Below, piece after piece: positions 46,901 to 58,236 of a stretch of DNA of 64,000 nucleotides. The DNA is from Scedosporium boydii (taxonomy: Eukaryota > Ascomycota > Sordariomycetes > Microascales > Microascaceae). Within the stretch, counting starts at the first letter, position 1, and every line of letters begins with the position of its first letter. The stretch is from NCBI GenBank assembly GCA_002221725.1, contig NJFT01000080.1, positions 93,688-157,687 of the forward strand. The letters are read 5' to 3'. The position numbers and the translations under genes were made by a program. The notes below the pieces were generated by a model. That model was not told the origin of the DNA, did not search any database, and saw only the letters and a list, made by a program, of their open reading frames with translations.

Positions 46901-48652
46901 AAGTCGTGTGCTACACCATCGACATGGAGACGTGAGTAAGAGGACGAAAAAAGTTGGTGTATTGGGGGGCCGCGGGTGGGGTGAAGACTGTTTTTTTCTT
47001 CCTTTTTTTTTCTTAACTTACAGCCAACTCGTGCAGTATACAGCTTGCGAGGAAGAAGCTCATCATAAGCTTCTCGCTCCCGCTATACGACGGTACGAGG
47101 AGCGGGAAGATACCGTCGGGGTTCAATACGATAAAGTGATGTTCGACAAGATCCACGGAACGATCCCACACCCTGCTGAGGGACATCCCCGCGAACCCCG
47201 CGCCTCCCTGGATGCACCATCTCAGCCGGTCAACAACCTGCGTCCAGACGGCGTTGGCTATGTCTCTGTCCTGGTAGTACGCGGATCGGAGGAACTGAAA
47301 TTCCGGAAAGAAGTCGGTAGGCTGCTGGCCGGGCGGGAGGGGTAGGTCAAAGGCGGCGAACCCGGGGTAGGTCTTGCGCCGGCGGGGGTCGCGGAGGGCG
47401 TCCATCCTTTGGTAGTCCCATAGGCGGGGGATGGCGAAGAGAAATTCGGGGTTTTGGTAGAGGACTGCACTGGCTAGTTTGAAGGCGGGTAGCATGGCGT
47501 TCCATAGTGCGTCGTTATTCTAAGTCAAGTATTGGCATCTTGTTAGCACTTCACGCCCCCCTCTCTCCTCGCAAGCGCGTCGGGCTGTCGATAGAGGGTG
47601 AGGATTCGCCTCGCTCAACTTACTTTCGGATCCCACTCGCCATGGACATTGTCCCCAAGCGAGTAGAACCATCGAGGCTCGTCCTCGTAATTGCCACAAT
47701 CGGCGTCTTGGACCGGGGCAATCCATTTATCCCTCGCTAGAACTCTACCACGCAGGAAGTGTTAGTACACGCACTGGGTCAGAAGAGGATACTTGGCCTG
47801 ATGCCAAGATAGGAGGAAAGGGCCTCTTACGGGTGGAGAGGAACGTTGATACTGCAGGCAGGGATATCGTCTCGCATGTTGAAGACGTCAAAATCGCGGA
47901 GCTGGAGAAAAAAAAATTAGTAGGGATCTCTCCTCTAGTCGCATCCTATCCGAGCCACTCCCTCTCCCTGCCTTCCAACACACCAACATCTCTCGAAGTC
48001 AAGGCCGTTCTTCATATTGGGGGGGGAGGACTAGTCGTCTCTATACCTCACTCGAAGTTGAATCGTTGAAAATAAACCCCTGCCATATCTCCTCCTCCCA
48101 CAACTTATCAAACCAACCCAAATACTTCCGATCTGCATCAGTCAAGCGCTTCCCGCGAACCGACTCCTCAATCCAATCCGATATATCCATCGACTCCCCG
48201 GCCGCCACCCTCTCGAAATACTCCATTATCCACTTATATGTAACGGGCACTGCATTCTGCGGATCCCCCTCGACGAAAAACCTCTCGTCCGTCCTCGTCG
48301 GCGTCGTCATCGACCTGCCCGGCAGCGCTTCCGGGTGCAGACCCCATCGTTTGGCGTACGGCGTCGGATGGATATCCGCAGCCGGGTTCCCGGGGGTTTT
48401 GAGTACGTGCCTGGGGTGTAGGGCCGGGCGGAGATTTTCGAGGGAGTCGCCGGATTGCGGCGGGGGTATGAAGCCTGGCGACAGGTAGTGGGGACCATAT
48501 GTCACCCAGTACTTGCCGGCGTTGGCGGTGCCGATTTGCGGGACTTCGACTTGCACAGCTGGGAATTTGCGGGGGCCGAATGAGAGGGTTTTGGGCAGGA
48601 TTCGGTAGAGCTTGGAATGGGGTTTGGAGTTGTCCTGGTTCCGGTTCTGCAT
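43987..48652 (-). CDS. Uncharacterised large protein with HEXXH motif and coiled coil
   Basis: Six exons in transcription order: 48652-48047, 47901-47831, 47744-47624, 47519-47022, 46910-46728 and 46458-43987. They keep one frame and give 1316 residues; introns are 145, 86, 103, 111 and 269 nt. All have GT-AG ends; the first donor, GTATAG, is the weakest. Across the fourth intron the sequence reads ILHELA|HTTYSALRILF, an HEXXH motif (His429-Glu430, His433) of zinc metallopeptidase type, formed only after splicing. Candidate third ligands are Glu485 or Glu491 in EPTAELGYAFENW. A helical region follows (about 500-950), then a coiled coil (about 980-1125). The tail is basic, ending PKKKKKNKGRRWRL, like a nuclear signal. 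I cannot name the family. Catalytic function is inferred from the motif alone; a helix with a chance HEXXH is the alternative. Confidence 0.8.
46459..46727 (-). other. Intron with GAAAA-type pentamer repeat
   Basis: The fifth intron of the HEXXH gene, 269 nt, is much longer than the gene's others. On the plus strand it carries tandem GAAAA units at about 46690-46716 and A/G-rich DNA beyond. On the transcript these are TTTTC runs upstream of the acceptor GAGCAG, so expansion could lengthen the polypyrimidine tract without harm to splicing. Confidence 0.7.
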
Positions 48653-51600
48653 TTTGAAGAGGTTGAAGGTGGTCGGTCTGCGAGAGGTGGGTTGATGGGG
48701 GGTCGAGTGAGATGGTATCAAGTAGTAATTCCTGGCAGAGGTGGGCTCTTGGACCTAGTGACGTTGTGAGTGAGAAGGGATATAATCTGGAACAGAAGGC
48801 CCTTTGGTTGCCCGTCGGCATCTTGAGCCAGTGGAGGACAAAGCAACTGGGGATACATCGGCATGCTATGAGAAACAGAGATGGGTCTAGATACGGGAGA
48901 AGTACTACGAAAGGTAGGAGCTACTCGAAAGAGCTGAATCACTATCGCCTGGTCCAGCCAGCTCCCCTTCTGGCCATAGCTGCGTGTGCCGATTCAGAGG
49001 TTGAGTCGAGATGGTGATCTGGCAACGGATGTGTCAATGGCACTGGATATCAGCTTGGATTCGACTGCTCATTTGGATATCGAAGTGGCACGGCTGTTTC
49101 CATAGCCTCGTTTGCCGAAGCCGACAGGCTTCCGAAGGCTTTTGTGAACACCCATTTCCCTTCTTTCATGAAGGAGAATCCCAATCCTGAACCGGGGTGG
49201 AAGGGCATCGCCCCAGCATGACGTCTGGAGTAGGATATCAGTTTCATTCCGCCGATGCAGAACCCAGCGATGATGAACACGGTTTCCTATCGATACCGAA
49301 TGCTTGGGTCAATGACAAGAATGAATCGTCAATCAGAAACCGGCCTCGGCCAAACGCCATGCTGTTGCATGCCGTTAGAGTAAACCCTTTTGTCGCGGTC
49401 GCCGTTTCCGGAGTCGGCCATCGAGAAATGATCGACTCGGACTTCCGAGCCATTGTCCATGTTACAATTTCCTCAAGAATTCTCCGAAAATAAAATAAAA
49501 CAATAATAATTCAAAATAAAGACTTTATCAAAGAGAGCGTGGCAGACTCCTTCCAACAACCCTAGGAACAAAGCCCGTTCCGACAGACTCAGTCGACAAA
49601 GCACGAAAACTGTCCCCCGGCTCCTCGTTTCCCGGAAAGCATTCCTTTCGACCTGCCGTCAGTCAACCGGCCTGCCAAATACAACTCTACGATAATTATA
49701 GCCAGAGACACCCTGAAATCGGGTCCGGGTCGTGGAAGAACCCGTACGATAGAAGGTTACATCGGGGTGGGGAGGAAATACGTGGACGCACGGAGATGTG
49801 TCTCCTCGTAAATTGAATTATTCGATTTTCGCGTGGGGTGGGAAATCCGAAAAGGGACAGATGGAGAGAGAGAGAGAGAAAAAGAAAAGAAAAAGGAGTT
49901 AAAGAAAGGCATTCGATTGGTAGGGTGTCCCGTGAGGTTGGAGAGCTCCCAGCCAGGGTTCGTGGCTTTCTCTAGCTGCCCCATGTTTCGACGTGAGCTC
50001 ACAATGATGCTCGCATCGCGCAACGCAAGCCGAGGCGTTCCTTCAAAAGCCCTACCGATTCCCTGCGTATGCGAGAAATGGAACGCCTCCGCTTTCAGTG
50101 CCTCGCGTTTCACAGGAGGAAATCTTTGAACACACCCACTTTTCACATCTAATCTACCCATTCCCACTCCCCCAGATTCGAAAAAAATATCGCTCCGTCT
50201 CCGTCGTTCGTTGCTGGCACGCGCACGCGACCGTCACCAAACTCCGGGGAGCCAAATCCGGCAAATGCTCATTCCCATTTGAAATGTGCCTCCTCCGCCT
50301 CGCTTCCCCGCAAAAACGAAAATAGGGCACCATACCTTTGTAAAAACAAATCCCGTGTCCCGGCAAGTCCGTCAGGCATGAGAAGGAGTTTCCCACGGAA
50401 ATTTAGCCTGGGGCGGCCGGGAAGGGGATGAATTTAGATGCAGTGTAGAGAGGACAGATAAAAAGGGGTCCTCCTTTTCATTCCCTCCGTACGACCGCAC
50501 CGAACGGGGCGCCCACGGAAGTTGAAAGTTGAGACTGGCTCTTCTCTGCGCATTTACGAAGGAGCGCGGTGAATAATCGATGGGTCGATAACCTCCGCGG
50601 TATTACACGGGTTGTGTGATACGAATGGCCCATGGGCCTCCGAGGCCCAAAGGTTTAGTCTCGCATTCCCGTACTCAGACACCGAGTGTGTGTGTGTGTG
50701 CCACACTGCCGAGAACATAGAACACAGGGTCCCCCATGATCTCACCGGGTCTGTTCGGAGATGATTCGGATATCTGTTGACCCTGAGAAAACTCACGTAA
50801 CCCCCTCCCTCTTTCGATGATCACGGTATTATCGCGTCTGCGTTTGCCAAAAAGGAGGGTTGGCAAAGAATTCGTACTTCAGAGTCGAACGCTGGTTGGA
50901 TTGTGGGTAATATTGCGGAAACCGGTACCTGCGCCGCCCCCAAAGAGCAAATTGATCCCTTGAGCTCCGATGTTGGCGTTCACACCCACTCGCCACTGGC
51001 TCCGGGGTTCGACTTTCTGCGATCCACCCTCTCTCCAAATTCCATTTGCGGTTTGGGGATCGATCGGTCCCCACAAATAGGATTTGGAAAACAAAAACCT
51101 GCGGAAAGGAAAGACCCTCAAAAGCGGAAAAGAGAAACGAAAAATGAGGGAAAAGTAGACGAGGTATGAAGCAAACCACTTCAGAATCTAACGGAGCGGT
51201 GGGTCCGAAACGGGACGAAAGGGCTGGGATGGGCTCATTTTCCTGTATCAATTTTTTTTTTTTTGCGCCGCGGCGGCCGGGGCTGTTTCCAAATGCTCTG
51301 CGCGTTATCTCTGCGCTGGCTGAGAGGGGCCAGGCCCCGTTCGTTTTACGTGGGAGGCATAAGACAGCCAAGCTAGGACGATCCGGTATTCCCTTGTGCC
51401 GCGCCGGCGAGGAGACCACTCTGTCTCCGACAGATTCTAGTGCTTGGGGGCGGAACCCTCATTTCACCGGCAGAGAGGAGAAATCGCCGGCCTGTGACTA
51501 GCTGTAAAAATGGATAAAAGAAAAAGAAAAAGAGAAAATTAGAAAGGGAAAAAAACAGTTCGTCAATCTGAGAGCATCCAAGGCGCGTCCGCTACTAAAC

Positions 51601-54400
51601 GTACGAATCGACTCGCACATTTTGGGGGCCGAAAAAAAAAGGAGAGAGCAGAACCCGTGTTGGCGCCTCCTGTTCCTCTCCTCTCGCGTCATGGACTGGC
51701 GATCTCCTCCTTCGTCTATGGGGCTACGTGTCTGGGCTTAGAAAGTGATTTGCTATCCTCGGAAATGACCAGCAAACTCCATCCGACCGGCGGTACATTT
51801 TCCAAGGCACGGTATTCCCGGACGGACGTGAAATTACGCCCTGTGTCTACAGTACCGAGGGTCCACCAACAAGCATGGAACGTTAGAAAGTCGCGACTGA
51901 AAAATATATAAAAAAAAAAAAGAATAGAAAGAAATCTCCGAGAAAATTGATAATAACGGGCGAGAAAACAAGCATGCCATCGGACGGGGCAGAAATATCA
52001 ACTGCTTGGAGAGAGTGCCAGAGAGTACCGAGGACGGAAAACGGATGGCTCGGGTGGCACGGCGGGATTGGGGCCTCGGACGTTCATCACCGTGTCGATC
52101 AGGCGGCAAGAAGAAAAATGTGCGAAGGCAAAAAGGCAAAACGAGGAGAAAAAGAGACACTTGCACAGAGGCTAAGGGGGAAAGGGAATGGGCATGGAAA
52201 TCAGGACCATTCAATGCTTGGCAGATGCAAAAAAAGAACAAGTTTCTCGGGGCTGGCTGGGGGCTGGACAACGGGCTGTGGGGGGGAGACGGGGTTCGAA
52301 GTGGGAGACTCAGCGTGACCGTATGATACTGTACGGAGCACTGTCGCAGGTAGAACATCTCAACGCCCCAAGGTCGCCGGGCCAAGAGCCTCGTTTTGCT
52401 TTCTGGAATGGGTCGAGCCTGCGAAGGTCCAGATCTGATACCTCCGGGGGCTGTTCGCTCATCAAATATCTCGACACTGTGTTTTGACCGGTCCGCCAAG
52501 GTCTCGCTAAGCTGCGTTCGGTATCGACTCAAGACGACTCCCGGCTTTGTTTGGCGGGATTCGGGATGATAAATGATCTTCCAGCCAGCTGCACTCCAAG
52601 ATTACACCCCGGCCTAGCCATTACCTTAATTTTCCCCCCACAGAGAAGCACAGGTCACGTTCGCGAGAAGCCGGAACAAGAACGGCCCACCCTGTTCTGG
52701 CTCATTACACCATGACACAGTGCCTCGGCCGGTGCGGATGTGGATCAGGACGACGAGGCAATGATTTGGACCCGTGCTGCTGCATTCCATGCCGAAACCG
52801 AAGGCTGCCGGCGTTTGAAGCGCGAGGTTGCCATCAAAAAGAGGGACGAGAAATAATGAAAAATTAAATAGTGATGAAAGAGAAGAACTCGAGAACGGCC
52901 ATCTTTGTCGGAAATTCGAGTTTCGTGTACTTTGTAGCATCACGAGCGAAAAACGAATTCGACCTTTCACATGGCAAACTCTCCCGTGGTCGGGGGAAGG
53001 TACTGAGGGCGGACCCGGGATACAGTTGAAGTTGCGTGTGGTGCGCTGTGGGATTTGCGATTTCCATGTGTCGTGTGTCGCGGCGGGGTAGGAACTAAGG
53101 AGGAACTACACGCTGGAAGCCCTTCACACCCCAACCCGCTCCAGTTGCGCCTTCCTCAGCTCGTGTGCTCCGGTTCAAGATTCCCACACTGCCCCCGATG
53201 TCCAGCCCCAGCCAGGAAGGAGCCAGCGGTAAGCGACCATTACACAGCAGCGCTTCAAATACGGGCAGGCTGGAGGACCGGATGACTGGTCAAATCGTAT
53301 TTTTAAATTCTTCATTGGTACAGCCACGCCTATTTATACTTTCGGCCTCCGAGTTGATTTCGACAAGTTCCCCGGAACTCTTCCCCCTCAAATCGTTTAC
53401 CTGTCGGAAACATTAAAGGTATCGACATCAACTGGCGGTTGCCGCACCTGCCGCGGACCATCGTTTGCCAGGCTGGCTGTACTCTGTACTCTGTACAGGG
53501 GGAAATGGGGAAATTGGGATGGAAGGTTGTGGCGTGCGCTGACATTTGATCATTGATGTCATTGATCAAACCACTGGACACCAACGGGGACCTGTACCTC
53601 GTACCTCCCCGCGACATTCTGAGGCGACCTGGTCTGGGGGTTACTGGCTCCGGCAAGAACATCCGATCCGTCCGGGCTTCACCTGCCCAAGATTGTAAGG
53701 GTCCAAAATCGTTGGTCGGTCGCGTAGTTTCGCCGTCTCTCACAATCCGTCGAATCAAACGTAAGTTGTAGAGAATCTCTTTGTAGTATCGATGCGATAA
53801 CGTGTGTAATAAATTCTTGGCTTTCTCCGTCTTGATTTGGGATGTCTCCCGTTGCTGCAGTCGCTGCCTGTGATTTTTCCTCCTTCTCGGCTTAGCTCAG
53901 GCCCCGTTGCGGCATTTTCGACAAAGGGAGCCGGGCCAGCAGCCTTCCGAGCTCTGGAAGGTACCCACCGCGACCGCGTGTCTAAGTACAGCAAGAACTG
54001 GCGACGACTGCCTGGCTTCGCTAGGGTCTCCGAAGTACACTGCCCTGCCTGGCCCTACATCCGATGCTGTGCAGTATTTCTGGCAGCCTCTGCCGCTCAC
54101 TGGGCCTGCGATATACATATTTGACGCTACTTGAGCCCTGAAGCGATTGTAAAGTCAAACGGTACATGCTGATCGATCAAAAACGGGAGGACGAAGTATC
54201 AATTCTGATGAGGGCTGGTCACAGACCACCCACCCCCCCGACCGTGCCGCCCGAGATTGGCCGTAAACCTATTTTCGACTTGTCCGCCCAGCCCGCCGAC
54301 CGTACGAAGCAGTGTACTTCATTACTTCGACACTACAAATTCGTACCCCCTAGCGAAGCACGCAGCACGCAGCACGCAGCGCGCCTTGGTCAACTTGGTG
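48653..54400. other. Long gene-poor spacer between divergent genes
   Basis: No gene I can support. Contains (TG)n at about 50687-50699, T12 near 51250, A-rich tracts near 51908-51923, ACGAAGTA at 54191, and several direct GTACCT/CTCGTACC strings near 53590. The open frame at 50829-51419 (minus) has no domain. Base composition is even, without the TA-rich signature of repeat-induced point mutation. Confidence 0.4.
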
Positions 54401-55564
54401 GTGCCTTGGTCTGATTGCCCCTTCCCACTTTCCACGTCCACCTTGCCCCATTGATTCGATCCTTCGCCCTTGGTCCTTCCTTCCCCTTGCCTCACCCTCG
54501 CCATCACCCCCGAAATCTAGTCTCACGTTCTCAACCTTTCGCTCCGAAACCCTCACGTCATCCACAAACACCACATTAATTTTTTTTTTTCCTCTTTCCC
54601 CATATCTCCTTCGTTTTTCGAACATCACCGAGTTATCCGTCAACCTTTTTCGGCGATCGTGTTTAATTTTATTCATCATCACCGAATAAAACTATCCTCT
54701 CTGGTCGGATAGTCGCTGCCGATACTCGCCCGATTTTGACGACTGCCAAGAACCCACCACCACTTGGAAGATCCCGCACTGAGTTCGGGGCTTCCTGAAC
54801 CGTCCTCGTCGCCTTGACCAAGGACTTCAAGAGGCCACTGTAATTCAACTCACCAAATCCTCTCTCATCCCAGGCATCAACGAAGCGAAAAGAAGGAAGC
54901 AAAAATCCACTTTTCCCTTCCGTTTTCCACCACCGTCTCCATCACTCCGCTCCGGCTGCGGTGGTTCTACGCCACGGATAACGTTAGCGCTGGAAGGGGC
55001 AAACGCGGTTTCCTCCTTCCCTCACTTTTTCCCTCTTCTATTTTCTCGCTTCCTCAGGCACCCCCGCCCCGGCCAAGTTTCCACGCTTCGGCCGGCCGAC
55101 CCCAGGTCCAAAAAGGGATAGAGGGAGCCAGAAAGCCGATTGTGCGCCTCACCAAACAGCCCACCTCCCCCGAAAAACCTTCCGTCCTTTACCCTCCCTT
55201 TCTCCCTAGTTTCAGCCTTTCTTAATTTTCTCATCCCCCATATCTCCAGAGCCGCCCCGGCCGTCCCCTCCGTCTTTCTCTTTTTTATTTCCCCCTTTCG
55301 CCAACCCACACACAACGGAGGAAAAAAAAACTCTTTCCTCTATTTTCCCCATCTGCACACCCACACCCACACCTACCACTAAACATCGCATTCCGGAAGC
55401 AAATTCAGGGTCTGCGTTGTGACAACCTTCCCCCCATCAAGGCATCGCCTTCGAGACTGCGCGCTTCTGCTTTCTCGTTTCTTTTCATCCCCATCGCCGA
55501 ATACGCGTCCATTTCGAACCGATATCCTATCAAGAATCCGATCGCAACCCCTTTCTGGTCCACC
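54401..55564 (+). promoter_or_regulatory. Pyrimidine-rich promoter/leader of the Zn2Cys6 gene
   Basis: Over 1.1 kb upstream of the ATG at 55565 the plus strand is dominated by C/T (TTCCTTCCCC, CTCTTTCCCC, CCCTTTCTCC and similar). Fungal regulator genes often have long leaders of this kind. Short upstream reading frames exist but none stands out. Function inferred from position and composition. Confidence 0.45.
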
Positions 55565-58236
55565 ATGTCTTCGTCTGGCCCCGTGCGCCAGACAGCCCTA
55601 AGGGCCGGCGGCGCCTGTGTGCGCTGCCGAAAGGGCAAGACCAAGTGTGTCTACGAAAATGGGCGCGCTCCTTGCCGGAACTGCGCAAAGGGAATGCACG
55701 ACTGCTATCTTCCCTCTGAGTCGAATGCTCACATGCACGGCCAAACTCCTGCTCGCGCTGGCCCGAACCGACCTGCCCGCGATAGCCTCCCTGGATCGAG
55801 CGCCTCGGCCGATTCTCGTAGCGCCCTTCCCGGCGCCTTGCCCTCTCGAGGAGCCCCGAGCAACACCGAGAAGTAAGTAACCACTCCTTTTTTTTTCTCT
55901 CTCGATTTCTGTTGTCTGTTGCTTTTTTGTATCTTTTCATTTGTATATCTTATCCCCGCCCTTTTCCCTATGTGCGACTCTGCATTTGTGGCAATGCATC
56001 GCATCGTCTCAAAATGACTCGTTGCTTGCCATGCTGCTATACCGCTCATCACATCAGCCCATCACATTTGCCCTCCTATGAATGGTTCACTTGCCTGTTC
56101 TTACTAGCAAGAGAATCTACATATTTTCCCATGCTGAAAGGAGATTGGTTCATCTATCATAATCACTGCTACAGTGCCTTTCAGTAAAGAAAATGAATGA
56201 TGCTAACAGCTTAATAGGATTGGACCTGAGTTGATGCAGGAATGTGAGCGCATTCTTTCCAAGTCATTCCCAGCTTGTGTTGCCTTCCACAAGCCTTCTT
56301 TCATCCAGCAGATGAAGTCCTTTTCAATGGATCTGTCCCTAGTTTATGCACTTTTGTGCTGTGCCTCAAGGTAAAAATTTCCCCCACTTTGGCTTCCATT
56401 TTTGTTTTCCCCTTTTTTCCCAAGGTCGCCTCCTCGTTTTCCCACAAGCTTGTTGGCATAACCCAAATGCTGCCTAGCACAGCACTGCCCCGGGAGACGG
56501 TTGACTCGGCTTGTCGGACTCGGGGCTGATGACTCCCCGGTCTGCCACTCGTTTTTGCCCGCCGGACTCAACTTCTCGCCCCCCCCCCGCGAGTACCGAG
56601 CACGTGACAGATTGCGCTAACACGGAATCTTCTTTTCTTTAGGAGCTCGCCGGCCATTATTCGACGATACGGTGGCCAAAACGGTGCGACCGCCGCTGCC
56701 GAGCACTTTGCGAGCAAGGCTCTCGCCCGTATCAACGAGACTCTTGACCATCCGACCCTTGCCGACATCCAGGCCCTTTGCCTGATTGTCATTCATGAAT
56801 GGGGCTCGCGAAATGCCGTCCGGGCCTACATTTACCTCGGCCAGGCGGTCCGAATGATGCAGATGCACCGCATCCTCAACAGCCACCACGCCCAGCCCGA
56901 GGCCGAACGGTTCCTCAAGGACGAGTCTTGGCGCCGTACGCTTTGGCTTATTTACATTCTCGACTGCCTGTTGGCTAGCACCCCGGGCCGATACCCAGCC
57001 TTGTCTCCTGGCGACTACGCCGGCGTTCCACTGCCCTGCTCAGATATGAACTTTGCCTTTGGTAATGCCGTCTATGTTAAGACCTTGATGCTGCATGAAC
57101 CTCTGGGCTTGCCCCCCGGTGCTCAGGTTGGCGAGATCGGCGAATTTGGCCACATCGTTCTCGCCACCACCATCTGGCGCGATGTTGTGCAGATGCTCAC
57201 GAGCTCGATGCAGTCGTTCAACGCCGAGGCCTGCATCCCTCTCATTGCCTCGATCGACCAGCTTAGGGCGTCTCTGCCAATGCAGTTCATCGACAAGCCG
57301 GGCCAAGTGAACCTTCACATTACTATGGGTTCAGGCCTCACTTTCGCCATGCTTCACTGCATTCTCCATTGCGCTACGATCTTCCTCCACCGACGCCGAT
57401 TGTTACATTCGGTCACCACCGAGGGTGTCAATATTGACGAGTTCAAGCACACGCCCGTCTGCCACGAGATTGTTGATCGCCTTATGGCTTCGTGCCATAG
57501 CACCACGGCTTTGCTCGTGGCTCTCGAGCAGGGATCTGACAAGGACTCGGTCGTCTGCTACCCCATCTTCATGCTCTTCTCCGCCTTTACGGCGAGCGCC
57601 ACGATTGCGTACCTCTCGCTCAAGGGCCTGACGCCTCCCAATTCGATCGAAACGGCCGGTAACATAGTAAAGGACGGCCTTCACCTTATGGAGGAGAGTG
57701 TCGAAATTTGGCCCCTCATTACCCCGTGGCTCCGACACCTCGCGGTTATGCAGCGAGTGTTGAAGAGCGAAGCGAGCCAGGCTGCTACTAGCGGCACCAT
57801 TGGCGGCGTGGTGGCTCAGGAGCGAACCCCCGTCTCGGTTAAGGACGAGGCAGCCTCGAACCCAGACAGCGCCATGGACACGGGTGACGCGGACGGCGCG
57901 GCCACCAACAACGCCAACTCGGTCGGCGGCAGTGCGCGAGGCGATAGTGAGCCTCCCATGGCCCGCAAGTCCGGGTTTACTACGATCAACGGCGGAGGAT
58001 CCGCTACCTCTGCCACTGGCACCCCGCCTCCCGCTCTCGGAGCTCAGTCCGACTCTGCGGCAGCTGCGGCAGCGGCGGCTGCTGCCGCTGCCGCTGCTGC
58101 TGCTAGCGCCGCGGTGCAACCCAAGTCGGAGGCCGATGCCCCCGCCGATATGACTGCTGCAGAGCTGTGCTCGGCTTTCGAGCGACAACTGATGGAGTTG
58201 GATGACCTGGCCGCCTTTATGGGTGGCGGCGTTTAA
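55565..58236 (+). CDS. Zn2Cys6 transcription factor (fungal-specific TF domain)
   Basis: Three exons, 55565-55872, 56218-56370 and 56643-58236, joined in phase 2 each time, give 684 residues; introns are 345 and 272 nt. The zinc cluster is CVRCRKGKTKC...PCRNC...DC with Cys at 18, 21, 28, 37, 40 and 47 (C-x2-C-x6-C-x8-C-x2-C-x6-C), a DNA-binding domain that usually sees CGG half-sites. The middle region has the features of the fungal-specific TF domain: QAVRMMQMHRIL, DESWRRTLWLIYILDCLLAS, then GRYPALSPGDYAGVPLP. After it come a Ser/Pro/Ala-rich stretch, a polyalanine run of 16 (about residues 620-635) and an acidic C-terminus (MELDDLAAFMGG) that could be an activation domain. Targets unknown. 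The neighbouring sugar transporter 3 kb downstream is a possible target by proximity only. Confidence 0.95.

Noticed and set aside
50829..51419. 196-codon minus-strand frame
   Set aside because: Includes translated T/A runs and no conserved pattern; probably chance.
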